Origin: Arthrobacter sp. Y81
GTDB lineage: Bacteria; Actinomycetota; Actinomycetes; Actinomycetales; Micrococcaceae
Assembly (NCBI RefSeq): GCF_002929335.1
Contig: NZ_PJIL01000010.1
Location: 1-64,000 of the forward strand
Direction: 5' to 3'
Length of the DNA: 64,000 nt
Shown piece by piece: positions 32,109 to 41,521 of this stretch (position 1 is the stretch's first letter; each line of letters starts with the position of its first letter). The translations under genes were made by a program, and so were the position numbers. Below the pieces are notes generated by a model, which was not told where the DNA came from, did no database searches, and saw only the letters and a program-made list of their open reading frames with translations.

Positions 32109-33569
32109 TCACGACGCCGGTCCGGCACCTACGCCGGCTTCTTCGGCTGTGGCGTCCGTCCGGTCGGTGCTGGTCGTGGCGGTTTGTTCGGTCCCGGCTT
32201 CTTCTGTCCCGCCGGTGCTGCCGAGGTTCTTGCGGTAGCGCCAGACGCCGATGCCCACCACAACGAGAGCCAATGCCAGTGAGAGCAGCAGCGACTCCCG
32301 GGTGGACTCCAGGACCACCATGCCGATCAGCAGCGCAACAATGCTGACGATGGACACCCAGGTCAGGTAGGGGAAGAGCCACATCTTCAGGGCAAGGTCC
32401 TTGGCGGCCGAACCCATGCGGTGGCGGAGAATCAGCTGCGAGGAAGCGATGACCAGCCAGACGAACAGCGCGATAGCGCCTGACGTGTTGACCAGGAACA
32501 GGAACACCGTGTCCGGCGCAATGTAGTTGAGGCCGACGGTGACGAAACCCACCACGGTGGAGGCCATCACCGCGGCGGCCGGAACGCCGCGCTTGGAGAT
32601 CTTCATCCAGGCCCGGGGTGCGTCCCCCCGGCGGGAGAGCGAGAACAGCATGCGGCTGGCCGTGTAGAGGCCCGAGTTCAGGCAGGACAGCACCGAGGTC
32701 AGGACCACAATGTCCATGATGGTGCCGGCGCCCGGGATGCCGAAGAGCTCGATTACCGCAACGTAAGGGCTCTTGGCCACGGAGGCGGAGTTCCACGGCA
32801 GCAGGGTGACCACGATGGCGATGGAACCGATGTAGAACACCAGGATGCGCCAGACGGTGGACTTCACGGCCTTCTTGACGGCGTCCACGGGGTTCTCGGA
32901 CTCACCGGCCGCGATGGTGGCGATTTCAGCGCCGAAGAAGGAGAAGACGACCACCAGGATGCCGGCGAGCACCGCTCCGGGGCCGTTGGGGAGGAATCCG
33001 CCGTTGTTGACCAGGTTGTCCAGCCCCGGTGCCGGAACTCCGGGGATCAGGCCCAGGATGGCGGCCACGCCGAAGAGCAGGAACAATACGATGGCAGCCA
33101 CCTTGATGGAGGCAAACCAGAACTCGAACTCGCCGTAGGACTTCACCGAGCCCAGGTTCGTCAGCGTCAACAGCACCATGAGGACCAGCGCCCACACCCA
33201 CTGGTCGATTCCCGGAACCCAGCGGTGCATGATGGCTGCGCCAGCCGTTGCTTCGATTCCCAGGACTATGATCCAGAACCACGCGTAGAGCCAGCCGATG
33301 CTGAATCCGGCCCACCGGCCCAGGGCCTTGTCCGCGTAGGTGGAGAACGATCCGGTCTCGGGGTTGGCCGCGGCCATTTCACCCAGCATCCGCATCACCA
33401 GGATCACCACGATGCCCGCAGCCATGTAGGCGAGCAGAATGCCGGGGCCGGCCTGCTGGATGGCGGCACCGGAGCCGACAAAGAGGCCCGCGCCGATCAC
33501 GCCGGCAATGGCGATCATGGACAGGTGCCTGGGTTTCAGGGACTTGGAGAGCTGTTGGTCAGCGTGCAT
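32109..33569 (-). CDS. APC-family amino-acid permease (GabP/AnsP-like)
   Basis: The 486-residue protein has twelve membrane helices. MIAIAGVIGAGLFVGSGAAI is the AAT-family signature in helix 1, and FSFFGAEIATIAAGESENP the helix 6 segment of the GABA/amino-acid permeases. It should import an amino acid with protons; GABA, Asn or aromatic residues are all possible. The C-terminal 40 residues are a disordered Thr/Glu-rich tail. The ATG follows AAGGA by about ten bases. Confidence 0.88.
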   Translation of the reverse strand: MHADQQLSKSLKPRHLSMIAIAGVIGAGLFVGSGAAIQQAGPGILLAYMAAGIVVILVMRMLGEMAAANPETGSFSTYADKALGRWAGFSIGWLYAWFWIIVLGIEATAGAAIMHRWVPGIDQWVWALVLMVLLTLTNLGSVKSYGEFEFWFASIKVAAIVLFLLFGVAAILGLIPGVPAPGLDNLVNNGGFLPNGPGAVLAGILVVVFSFFGAEIATIAAGESENPVDAVKKAVKSTVWRILVFYIGSIAIVVTLLPWNSASVAKSPYVAVIELFGIPGAGTIMDIVVLTSVLSCLNSGLYTASRMLFSLSRRGDAPRAWMKISKRGVPAAAVMASTVVGFVTVGLNYIAPDTVFLFLVNTSGAIALFVWLVIASSQLILRHRMGSAAKDLALKMWLFPYLTWVSIVSIVALLIGMVVLESTRESLLLSLALALVVVGIGVWRYRKNLGSTGGTEEAGTEQTATTSTDRTDATAEEAGVGAGPAS

Positions 33570-33798
33570 GGAAGCGCCGTCCTTAGTTGAGGGTGCGGGC
33601 CCCGGACAGGCACGGATCTCCGTGCGTCAGGCCACATTTCTTTCTCACCCTAGACCGGATGCCGGACGCCACATCTTGTGCAGTCGAACATATTAGGTGG
33701 CCACGAAACAGCGCTTCCCACAACGAAGAACAGCGCAAGGCAACAAAAGTATCCCTGAGGGCAATATGGAAATGTGCCCGAAATCTACTTCTGGGTAG
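33570..33798. other. Intergenic region, no gene seen
   Basis: About 230 bp between the permease start and the response-regulator stop. It should hold the permease promoter, but I see no near-consensus pair. The segment at 33683-33697 is locally AT-rich. Confidence 0.4.
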
Positions 33799-34551
33799 TT
33801 AGTAGTCCGGATTGCTCGGGACCACCAGCCCTGTCTCGTAGGCATAAACAACTGCCTGCACCCTGTCCCGGAGATGGAGTTTGGCGAGGATCCTGCGCAC
33901 GTGGGTTTTCACGGTTGCCTCGGACAGGAAGAACCTGTGGGCGATCTCGGCGTTGGACAGTCCCTCGGCCATGGCCTCCAGCATTTCCGTTTCGCGCGGT
34001 GTCAGCGCCTCCAGCAAAGGGTCCCTGTGCTGCTCGTCGCCGTTTGCATGCCGGCCCCGGCCCGCTGCCGGCGCGGAAGATCCCAGGCGTTGACCGGGCA
34101 CGGCCGAGGGGTGGTCCCCGCGCACATAGGCTTCCAGCAGGCGGCGCGTGACGCGCGGGGCCACCACGGCGTCTCCGCTGGCCACCACCCGCACGGCATT
34201 CACCAGATCAGCCGGCGCCACATCCTTGAGCAAAAATGCCGAAGCACCGGCCTGCAGGCCGGCAAAGGCGTACTCGTCCAGGTCGAATGTGGTCAGGATG
34301 ATCACCTTGGCGGCGGATCCTGAAGAGGTCACTGCCCGGGTTGCCTCGATTCCATCCAGGACCGGCATCCGCACATCCATCAGCACCACATCCGGGTTCA
34401 TTTCCCTGACCTGCCGGATTGCTTCCGCCCCGTCGGACGCTTCCCCCACGATCCGAAGATCATCCTCGCCCTCGAGGATCAGCCGGAAGCCCATCCTCAG
34501 CAGCGGCTGGTCGTCCACCAGCACGACTTTGATCGGTGCATTGCCATTCAT
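33799..34551 (-). CDS. NarL/LuxR-family response regulator
   Basis: The 250-residue protein has a receiver domain (VVLVDDQ acidic pocket, phospho-acceptor Asp59 in VVLMDVRMP) and a C-terminal LuxR-type HTH (LTPRETEMLEAMAEGLSNAEIA, SEATVKTHVRRILAKL). A 40-residue linker joins them. Its ATG overlaps the sensor-kinase stop (ATGA), so it is the last of four coupled genes: ATPase, permease, kinase, regulator. It likely regulates this ABC operon. Confidence 0.92.
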   Translation of the reverse strand: MNGNAPIKVVLVDDQPLLRMGFRLILEGEDDLRIVGEASDGAEAIRQVREMNPDVVLMDVRMPVLDGIEATRAVTSSGSAAKVIILTTFDLDEYAFAGLQAGASAFLLKDVAPADLVNAVRVVASGDAVVAPRVTRRLLEAYVRGDHPSAVPGQRLGSSAPAAGRGRHANGDEQHRDPLLEALTPRETEMLEAMAEGLSNAEIAHRFFLSEATVKTHVRRILAKLHLRDRVQAVVYAYETGLVVPSNPDY

Positions 34552-35873
34552 GATTTTCCTTGGTCCCCATTCCAATTCAGTACAGCCCTGACCCGCCATC
34601 CTCCGGCGGCCGGGCGTCCGGCTTCCACCGTACCGCCGTAGATTCCCGCCCGCTCGCGCATTCCGGTCAGGCCCTGGCCAGTCCCCAGCGGTTTGGCTCC
34701 GCCCACCGTTCCCGCTCCGCCCGTTCCCACCTGGCCCACAGTGCCCCGGCCGTCGTCGAGCACTTCAATGGTCACCGTGCCGTCAGCGCGCACCATGTTG
34801 ACATCCACCCGGCTCAGGGCCCGGCCGTACCGGAGCACATTCGTCAGTGATTCCTGAACAATCCGGTAGACGGTCAGCTGGAACGCCGCGTCGTCAGGAA
34901 GTGCCGGCCCGGTGTGCGAGTAGTGCAGCGGCAATCCCGCCGTCCGGAATCCCTCCAGCAGTTTGGCAAGGCTGTTTCCTGCGCTCAGGGGCTGGCGCGG
35001 TGCCTGTCCGGCAGGCGATTCGTCGCGCAGGACGCCCAGCACGCGGCGCATGTCGGCCAAGGCCGTCCGTCCGGTCCGCGACAGTTCGGCCAGCACTACG
35101 GCGGCGCGGTCCGGGCTCTTCCTGACCACCACGGCCGCGCCGTCCGACAAGGTGACCATTACCGTCAGGGAGTGGGCAACGACGTCGTGCATTTCCCGCG
35201 CGATCCGGTTGCGTTCAGTGACCGAACCCAGCTCCGCCGTCCGGGCCGCCCATGCTGCGATTTCCTGTTCGTGTTCCCGGCGCTGCCTGACGGAGATGCC
35301 GATTCCGGTGGCGATGATGTTGGACAGCGTGATGGTGATGCCGGCAACGATTCCGAAGACAAGCTGCGAATTCTCCGGCGCTGCGGGACCCCCGTTGGGA
35401 AGCGCCCGTTCCAGCGGCCCCACAAGGGTGAGGAAGTACAGCAGTGATAACGGAGCGTTGGCCAATGCCAGCGCCGTGATGGAGAACCTGCGGGACCGCT
35501 GCACTGCCAACGCATAGAGGGCAAACCAGAGGCCGCCTGAAACATTGGAGCCCCAGGGGTGCAGGAGGGTGATGCCTACTTCGAGCACGGCCACTGCCGC
35601 CACAACGGCCACCGGATGGGACCGGCGGAACGAGAGCGCCACGGCGACGGCGGCAAGGAGCGCCGTCGCCGCCCAGCCGCCGTCGGCCACGGCGTCCACT
35701 GTGGTGGGCGTGACGAGGAGCAGGTAGCACAGCACCACCACGGCATCCATGGCCCGGGGGTGCCGGTGGAGGTACCGCCGGAGCCTGCCCCGGCGCCGGT
35801 CGGCGAGTTCGGCAAAGGACGCATCAACCTGAGTCAGGGCTGATGCGTCCTTTGCCGGCAGTTCTTCATGCAT
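34548..35873 (-). CDS. Sensor histidine kinase (HisKA_3, NarL-type)
   Basis: The 441-residue kinase has five to six membrane helices in the first 190 residues with almost no extracytoplasmic domain. HisKA_3 follows (RNRIAREMHDVVAHSL, phospho-His229), then HATPase_c (YRIVQESLTNVLRYG, EVLDDGRG, GLTGMRERAGIYGG). Kinases of this shape often sense the membrane or an adjacent ABC transporter. It overlaps the regulator gene by four bases and lies 38 bases after the permease gene. Confidence 0.92.
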   Translation of the reverse strand: MHEELPAKDASALTQVDASFAELADRRRGRLRRYLHRHPRAMDAVVVLCYLLLVTPTTVDAVADGGWAATALLAAVAVALSFRRSHPVAVVAAVAVLEVGITLLHPWGSNVSGGLWFALYALAVQRSRRFSITALALANAPLSLLYFLTLVGPLERALPNGGPAAPENSQLVFGIVAGITITLSNIIATGIGISVRQRREHEQEIAAWAARTAELGSVTERNRIAREMHDVVAHSLTVMVTLSDGAAVVVRKSPDRAAVVLAELSRTGRTALADMRRVLGVLRDESPAGQAPRQPLSAGNSLAKLLEGFRTAGLPLHYSHTGPALPDDAAFQLTVYRIVQESLTNVLRYGRALSRVDVNMVRADGTVTIEVLDDGRGTVGQVGTGGAGTVGGAKPLGTGQGLTGMRERAGIYGGTVEAGRPAAGGWRVRAVLNWNGDQGKS

Positions 35874-35911
35874 GCGTTGAGCCTAGACGGCCCTTCCGCT
35901 GCCGGACCTGC

Positions 35912-36838
35912 TCATACGTCGCGCTTTTTCAGTAGGATCATGGCGAGCACTGCAGGAACGACCACCCAAGCGCCGAGCACCAAGGCCGCCTGCCACGCCT
36001 CAAGGGACCCGTCCACATGGTTTACGGCCGTCAGGGGGTCAACGGTGTTGCCGGGGAGGTACTTGCGGGCTTCCTCGAAGAATTCGCCGGGAATCAGCTG
36101 GAAGGCGATCGGAACCACGAAGAAGAGACCCACCAGGCTCATGATCCCGCCGGCGGAATTCCGGATGATGCTGCCCAGGGACATGCCGATGGTAGCCACA
36201 GCGGCCACGTAGAGGCTGTTGACGATCAGGAGTTTGACGGACTGCGAACTGGCCAGGTCCAGGCCAAGGTCGTAGTTGTCCAGGATCGGGACGGATATCA
36301 GCCCGGCCAGCAGGGTCGAGACGCCTGTGAGGGCGAAGGACACGACACCAACCACGAGGAATTTCGCCACGAAGGCTGGGATCCTCTTGGGCACGGCCGC
36401 AAACGTGGAACGCGCCATCCCGGTGGTGAACTCGGAGCTCATCAGCAGCACGCCGAGGGACCCCAGGATCAGCTGGGCGAAGACGACACCGGAAGTGGGC
36501 GCAGTCACCGCAATATCGCCGCCCTGGGCGGCCATCTGGGCAGCCGCTGCCGGATCCGACGCCATCTGCTCGCGGAACTGGCCCGTCGACCAGGCCGCCA
36601 GGGCACCGAAGCCGACCATCACCAACATGGTGGAACCGAGCAGGATGAGCGTCGAGAGCAGGGTCCGGAACTTGATGAATTCCGAGTTCAGCACACGCAG
36701 GAAACTGGGACCGGGGCCCGGTGACGCCGGACGGCCGGCCGGAAGGGAAGCCTGCCCTGCGGGCGTCCCGGCTTGAGGCTGGCTGCCGGACTGGGCCCGG
36801 CGGCCTGAGGGGTTGGGTTCCAAAGTGGTTGAGCTCAT
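35912..36838 (-). CDS. ABC-2-type transporter permease
   Basis: The 308-residue protein has a 45-residue disordered N-terminus and six membrane helices (VLNSEFIKFRTLLSTLILLGSTMLV first, WQAALVLGAWVVVPAVLAMILLKKRDV last), the ABC-2 permease pattern. GVLLMSSEFTTGMARSTFAAVPKR is the coupling-helix region. Three bases separate it from its ATPase gene. Substrates of such exporters are often antibiotics, lipids or peptides. Confidence 0.85.
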   Translation of the reverse strand: MSSTTLEPNPSGRRAQSGSQPQAGTPAGQASLPAGRPASPGPGPSFLRVLNSEFIKFRTLLSTLILLGSTMLVMVGFGALAAWSTGQFREQMASDPAAAAQMAAQGGDIAVTAPTSGVVFAQLILGSLGVLLMSSEFTTGMARSTFAAVPKRIPAFVAKFLVVGVVSFALTGVSTLLAGLISVPILDNYDLGLDLASSQSVKLLIVNSLYVAAVATIGMSLGSIIRNSAGGIMSLVGLFFVVPIAFQLIPGEFFEEARKYLPGNTVDPLTAVNHVDGSLEAWQAALVLGAWVVVPAVLAMILLKKRDV

Positions 36839-36841
36839 GGC

Positions 36842-37786
36842 TTAGTTGCCTCCGGTCTGGGCGGGAACGGGGGCTCCCGTGGTGATCAGCGAGTGGTATT
36901 CGACCTCATCCTTGGTCAGCTCCATGTAGGCCTCTTCGAGGCTGGCCTGGAGCGGGGTGAGTTCGTAGATCATGACGTGGTTGTCCAGGGCGGCGCGTGC
37001 GATCTGGCGGGGATCCAGCCCCTTGACCTCCAGCAGTTCCTGATCCTGGGCCTCCACCGAAACTCCCGCGCCGGCGAGGAGGCGCATGAGCTGGTCGGGC
37101 TGGTCGGTGCGGACCCGCGTGCGGCTAGCGCCCTTGCCGTTGATGATGTCCCTGATGGGGGCGTCGGCAATGATTTTTCCGCGGCCGATCACAATCAGGT
37201 GGTCCGCCGTCACGGCCATTTCGCTCATCAGGTGGCTGGACAGGAAGACGGTCCGCCCTTCAGAGGCGAGGTACTTCACCAGGTTGCGGACCCACACCAC
37301 CCCCTCCGGGTCCAGCCCGTTGACCGGCTCGTCCAGGATGATGGTCTGCGGATCCCCCAGCAGTGCCGCGGCGATGCCCAGCCGCTGGCCCATGCCCAGC
37401 GAAAAGCCCTTGACCTTCTTTTTGGCGACCTCGCCCAGTCCGGTCATTTCGATGACCTCGGTGACGCGCTTCTTGGGAATGCTGTGGGTGGCGGCCATGG
37501 CCAGGAGGTGGTTGTAGGCCGAACGGCCCGTATGGACTGCCTTGGCGTCCAGCAGGGCACCGATTTCCCGCAACGGGGCGGCGTGCTTGGCGAATGGGAC
37601 ACCGTTGACGGTGACCGAGCCCGACGTCGGGGTGTCCAGTCCCATGATCATTCTCATGGTGGTGGATTTGCCGGCTCCGTTGGGGCCAAGGAAGCCGGTG
37701 ACCTGGCCTGCCTGGACCGTGAAATTGACTCCGCCGACGGCGGTTTTGTCGCCGTAGACCTTGGACAGGCCTTTTGCTTCAATCAT
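36842..37786 (-). CDS. ABC transporter ATP-binding protein
   Basis: The 314-residue ATPase has Walker A GPNGAGKST, signature FSLGMGQRLGIAAAL, Walker B TIILDEPVNGLDPEG and the H-loop FLSSHLMSEM, so it is complete. It belongs to the BcrA/DrrA-like group of ABC-2 exporters. The ATG at 37786 follows AAGGAA; an in-frame upstream start at 37855 is not needed. It heads the operon with the permease, kinase and regulator. Confidence 0.93.
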   Translation of the reverse strand: MIEAKGLSKVYGDKTAVGGVNFTVQAGQVTGFLGPNGAGKSTTMRMIMGLDTPTSGSVTVNGVPFAKHAAPLREIGALLDAKAVHTGRSAYNHLLAMAATHSIPKKRVTEVIEMTGLGEVAKKKVKGFSLGMGQRLGIAAALLGDPQTIILDEPVNGLDPEGVVWVRNLVKYLASEGRTVFLSSHLMSEMAVTADHLIVIGRGKIIADAPIRDIINGKGASRTRVRTDQPDQLMRLLAGAGVSVEAQDQELLEVKGLDPRQIARAALDNHVMIYELTPLQASLEEAYMELTKDEVEYHSLITTGAPVPAQTGGN

Positions 37787-37891
37787 GGAAGCGTTCCTTT
37801 GCGTAGCTGTGGATGCGGTGACGGCTTCTGCTCGCCGCAGATCCGTTCGTACCACCCACGCTACAGACGCAAGCCTCCGATTTCGCCGGTC

Positions 37892-37919
37892 TCAGGGATG
37901 ATTCAGGGTGCAGTCAGGG
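37892..37919. promoter_or_regulatory. Three TCAGGG direct repeats at 11-bp spacing
   Basis: TCAGGG occurs at 37892, 37903 and 37914, exactly one helical turn apart, about 105-135 bp upstream of the ABC/two-component operon. Phased direct repeats like these are typical of response-regulator binding. The operon encodes such a regulator, so autoregulation is plausible. Confidence 0.5.
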
Positions 37920-37955
37920 TAGTCCCAAGGGATGACCCCGCCCCGTTCCGCCTGC

Positions 37956-39455
37956 CTACTCCGGCTGGGGCGAGTAGTAGGTCAGCGCCCTGGGCAGCAC
38001 GGAGAATTCGACGCGGCGCACGCCGGGCATGGCTTCACCGTCCACGGCCAGGGCCATGGGCGATCCCGCTGCCTCCACTGTCACCGACGTAGTTTCGCTC
38101 AGGTGCGTGATCCGGGACGTGGCCACAGTGCCCGTCAGGACGGACCACAGCAGCCGGATCCGCGCAAACGACTCGTCGGCAGTGATCATCCGGAGGTCCA
38201 GGACGCCGTCGTCCATCACCGGCCGCACCAGCGGGGCATGGTCCCGGGGGTAGTAGCGGCCACGGCCAACGTAAAGGATCCATAGCTTGTGGCGGACGCC
38301 GTTCACAATCATGGTGGTCGGGGTTCCGGAAGCGAAGGTCCGGAACATGGCCGCGACTCCGGCAAGCGGTTTGCCGAGGGCCGGCTGAAGCTGTTCCCGC
38401 CGGCGGACCAGGTTGGGATACAGGCCGATGCTGGCCGTGTTGAGCATGATCCGTTCCAGCTTTTCGGGACTTCCCGCGAGGCCCCGTTCGAGCCGGACAT
38501 GCCCGACGTCGGCGCGGGCCGCCGCCCCGTTGGACGCCGCCCGCACGGCATCCTCGAGGGAGGATGTTCCGGCGTCACGGGCAAAGTGGTTCAGTGTTCC
38601 GCCGGGAAGGACCAACAAAGGAAGGGAGAGTTCGACGGCGACAGCCGCCGCCGTCCCCACCGTTCCGTCCCCGCCCCACACGCCGAGCGCCGTCACACCG
38701 GGCCGGGCAGCAGCCGCCTCGATCTCGGCGGCGATGTCGCCTTCTTTACCGATCTCCTGTATATGCGCCAACGGGAATACATCCTGCAGCGCCTTCAAGG
38801 TTTCCGGCGCATAGGACCCGCCCAGGGTGTTGACCGCGATGCTGAGGCCCTCGCCGCCGGGTAGCTTTGCGGCCTCGGCACCGGAGCGGCTGGTCTCCGG
38901 GAAGGGCGGGCGGACGGGCCACCACTTGCGGGTAATCATGGCTGCACCGGCGCCTATGGCGGACCCGAACAGCACATCCGAGGGCCAGTGGGCGCCGGTG
39001 TGCACACGGGAATACGCAACACCGGCCGCAAGGGGCGCCAGGGCTGCGCCGATGGCTGGCTGAACCAGCCCGACGCCCACGGCAAAGGCAGCCGCGGACG
39101 CCGAGTGGCCTGACGGCATTGAGGAACTGGTGGGTTGCGGGTTGACGAACCTGAACACGGGAAGATGCTCGGGCAGCGGCCGGGCACGCGGAAGGAGTGT
39201 CTTGAACACCACGTTGGTGACCGCCGACGCCACGCCCTGGGCAATCAGCCCGTGCAGCGCCGCGCGCCGCGGTTTGCCGGGGATGAGGGCCAGGCCTCCG
39301 GCCACCGCGAACCAGAGCTTTCCGTGGTTGGCGGACGCCGAGAGCCGCCTGAACAGCACGTCATGGTTGCCGCCGGGTAGGCCGGACACGGCCTTGAGTA
39401 ACATCCGGTCCAGCCCGGCGACCAGGCCCGGGCCCTTCCTCAGCATGCTTCGCAT
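37956..39455 (-). CDS. PAP2 phosphatase / diacylglycerol-kinase-type lipid kinase fusion
   Basis: The 499-residue protein is a fusion. The N-terminal half is a PAP2-type lipid phosphatase with KTLLPRARP, SSMPSGHSAS and SRVHTGAHWPSDVLFG, the three motifs of the family, within membrane helices. The C-terminal half is a DAGK/YegS-type kinase with VWGGDGTVGTAA and LPGGTLNHFARD. One membrane protein may thus interconvert phosphatidate or undecaprenyl-type phosphates and their alcohols. Such fusions are known in actinobacteria. It lies 27 bases after the MFS gene. Confidence 0.88.
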   Translation of the reverse strand: MRSMLRKGPGLVAGLDRMLLKAVSGLPGGNHDVLFRRLSASANHGKLWFAVAGGLALIPGKPRRAALHGLIAQGVASAVTNVVFKTLLPRARPLPEHLPVFRFVNPQPTSSSMPSGHSASAAAFAVGVGLVQPAIGAALAPLAAGVAYSRVHTGAHWPSDVLFGSAIGAGAAMITRKWWPVRPPFPETSRSGAEAAKLPGGEGLSIAVNTLGGSYAPETLKALQDVFPLAHIQEIGKEGDIAAEIEAAAARPGVTALGVWGGDGTVGTAAAVAVELSLPLLVLPGGTLNHFARDAGTSSLEDAVRAASNGAAARADVGHVRLERGLAGSPEKLERIMLNTASIGLYPNLVRRREQLQPALGKPLAGVAAMFRTFASGTPTTMIVNGVRHKLWILYVGRGRYYPRDHAPLVRPVMDDGVLDLRMITADESFARIRLLWSVLTGTVATSRITHLSETTSVTVEAAGSPMALAVDGEAMPGVRRVEFSVLPRALTYYSPQPE

Positions 39456-39482
39456 TTTCCCACCCTACCGCCGTGGAGCCGC

Positions 39483-40685
39483 CTATTCGTTGCGGAGCGG
39501 CGCGCCCGGCAGCGGCTTCGCGGCTCCGGCAAGGAGGAGCGCCACGAGGATGGGCGCCATGATCGCGAGCAGGGCCAGGTGGATGCCGGTGAGGTCACCC
39601 AGGTATCCGAGGAGCGGCGGCCCTGCCAGGAAGGAGATGTATCCCAGCGTGGATACCACCGACACCCGGGCGGCGGCCTTTTTTGGATCGTCGGCAGCGG
39701 CGGACATGCCCATCGGGAAGGCCAACGCGGCCCCGATTCCCCAGAGCGCGGCCCCGGCCGTGGCCAGCCAGATGTTGCCCGCAAGGACAAAGAGACCCAG
39801 GCCCGCAGCGGCGGCGGCCATGCTGGCGCGGAGCACGGCAACACGTCCGTACTTGTCGATGACGAACCCGCCGCAGAACCGCATCGCCGTCATGGCGAGG
39901 ACAAAGACGGCAAACATCAGTGCGCCGGTGGATTCGCTGGTGCCGAGGCCGTCCACTGAGGCCTTGGCGATCCAGTCATTTCCGGCGCCCTCGGTGAGGG
40001 TGGCCCCGAGGACCACCACGCCGATCAGCAGCGTGCGGCTGTCCCGCCAGGCGGACTGCCCCTTCGGTGCCGCGGTTTCCGGGTCAGAGTGCACCTCGGC
40101 GGCGATGTGTGGCAGGAAGTAGCGGGGCGCCACCATGGTCAGCACGGCCACTATGGCAGCAATGACCAGCAGGTGGGCCGGGAGTCCGACGCCAAGACCG
40201 GAGAGGCCGGCGCCGATCAGGGCGCCCACGAAGGCGCCGCCGCTGAAGGCCGCGTGGAACTGCGGCATGATGGTGCGCTTAAGCCGGTGTTCGACGTCGG
40301 CTCCTTCAATGTTCTGGGAAACGTCCCACAGACCGATGCCGATACCGAAGAAGAACAGCGCCACCGCCGTCCCGGGCACGGATTCGGCCGTCAGCGAGAG
40401 GGCGATGCCCGCGCCAGCCACAGCAGCCAGAAGACCGCTGGCGCGTACAGCGTTGGCCGTTCCGATCCTTCCCACTACCCACCCGGCCGTGGGAAGGGCG
40501 ATCAACGAGCCGACGGCCGTGCAGAGGAGCAGCGTTCCCATCTGTCCGGAGGTCACGTGCAGAATTTCGGTGACAGCGGGGATGCGGGCGGCCCAGCTGG
40601 CAAACACCAGGCCATTGATCCCGAAAATCAGGAACGTCGCGGCGGCCGCGGCATTCAGTTTCTGGCTGGAGACGGCGATGCTCAT
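39483..40685 (-). CDS. MFS transporter (fucose-permease-like)
   Basis: The 400-residue protein has twelve membrane helices and a FucP/YbjJ-like N-terminus (FLIFGINGLVFASWAARIPAV). The middle loop is long and acidic. The start overlaps the stop of the DeoR-type regulator gene by four bases. Since DeoR regulators mostly sense phosphosugars, a sugar or related metabolite is a plausible substrate, by inference from the pairing. Confidence 0.8.
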   Translation of the reverse strand: MSIAVSSQKLNAAAAATFLIFGINGLVFASWAARIPAVTEILHVTSGQMGTLLLCTAVGSLIALPTAGWVVGRIGTANAVRASGLLAAVAGAGIALSLTAESVPGTAVALFFFGIGIGLWDVSQNIEGADVEHRLKRTIMPQFHAAFSGGAFVGALIGAGLSGLGVGLPAHLLVIAAIVAVLTMVAPRYFLPHIAAEVHSDPETAAPKGQSAWRDSRTLLIGVVVLGATLTEGAGNDWIAKASVDGLGTSESTGALMFAVFVLAMTAMRFCGGFVIDKYGRVAVLRASMAAAAAGLGLFVLAGNIWLATAGAALWGIGAALAFPMGMSAAADDPKKAAARVSVVSTLGYISFLAGPPLLGYLGDLTGIHLALLAIMAPILVALLLAGAAKPLPGAPLRNE

Positions 40686-41452
40686 ACGTTCACTACTTTC
40701 ACTGAGTGTTTTCCAAGTTGTGTGAGTTCCTGCGGGCTGAATGTCCTGTCCGTCACGATGACATCGACCGCGTCAAGGGCTGCCACGAGCGCCACGGCGG
40801 CTGCGTTCCATTTGGAGCCGGCGCAGGCGGCGATCACCCGGCCGGCGGATTCCAAGCCGGCGCGCTTAACGGCGGCATCGTCGAGGTCGTGCGCCAGCAG
40901 TCCGTCTTTGAAGGTCACCGCGCAGGGTGTCACCACGGCAGTGTCGAAGCGGAGGGAACGGATGTTGGCCTCGGCCAGCGGCCCGCGGAAGCACAGTTCG
41001 CCCGGGATCAGGCTTCCGCCCGGCACCAGGAGGGTGGGCCGGTACCCGGCGTGGCTTTCCGCCGTCAACACATTGAGGGCGCGCAGCGACATGGGCATGA
41101 GGGTCAGCTCGCGCTGCCGCAGCTGGCGGGCGATCTCGGTCGCAGTGGTGCCGCTGTCCAGCCAGACGTGCTCCCGGTCCCGCAGCAGTCCTGCCACGCC
41201 GGCGGCGATCCGGGCCTTGGCGTCCTGCCCCTCCAGCTCCCGCTGTCCGTACCCGGGATTCTCACCCCGGAGCACCAGGCTCTTGGCTCCGCCGTGCACC
41301 CGGCGGAGGACGCCGTTGCCGGCCAGGGTATCCAGGTCGCGCCGGATGGTGGCACCGGAAGCTCCGCACTCCGCCATCAGCTCGTCAACGGTCACCTCTT
41401 CGCGGCTCCGCAGCAGTTCACCGATCAACCGGTGCCGCTCTTCAGTCCTCAT
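40682..41452 (-). CDS. DeoR/GlpR-family transcriptional regulator
   Basis: The 256-residue protein has an N-terminal HTH (TVDELMAECGASGATIRRDLDTL, the DeoR signature) and a DeoRC sugar-phosphate-binding domain (VWLDSGTTATEIARQL, CAVTFKDGLLAHDLDDAAVKRA). It should repress the downstream MFS gene, and perhaps itself, until a phosphosugar binds. It is the first gene of a run with the MFS transporter and the lipid-kinase fusion. Confidence 0.9.
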   Translation of the reverse strand: MRTEERHRLIGELLRSREEVTVDELMAECGASGATIRRDLDTLAGNGVLRRVHGGAKSLVLRGENPGYGQRELEGQDAKARIAAGVAGLLRDREHVWLDSGTTATEIARQLRQRELTLMPMSLRALNVLTAESHAGYRPTLLVPGGSLIPGELCFRGPLAEANIRSLRFDTAVVTPCAVTFKDGLLAHDLDDAAVKRAGLESAGRVIAACAGSKWNAAAVALVAALDAVDVIVTDRTFSPQELTQLGKHSVKVVNV

Positions 41453-41521
41453 GTTCAGATGCTAACGGAACATGATCATTTAGTCAGAACCGTGAGCGTT
41501 TGGACGGCGTAGTGTTTCCCT

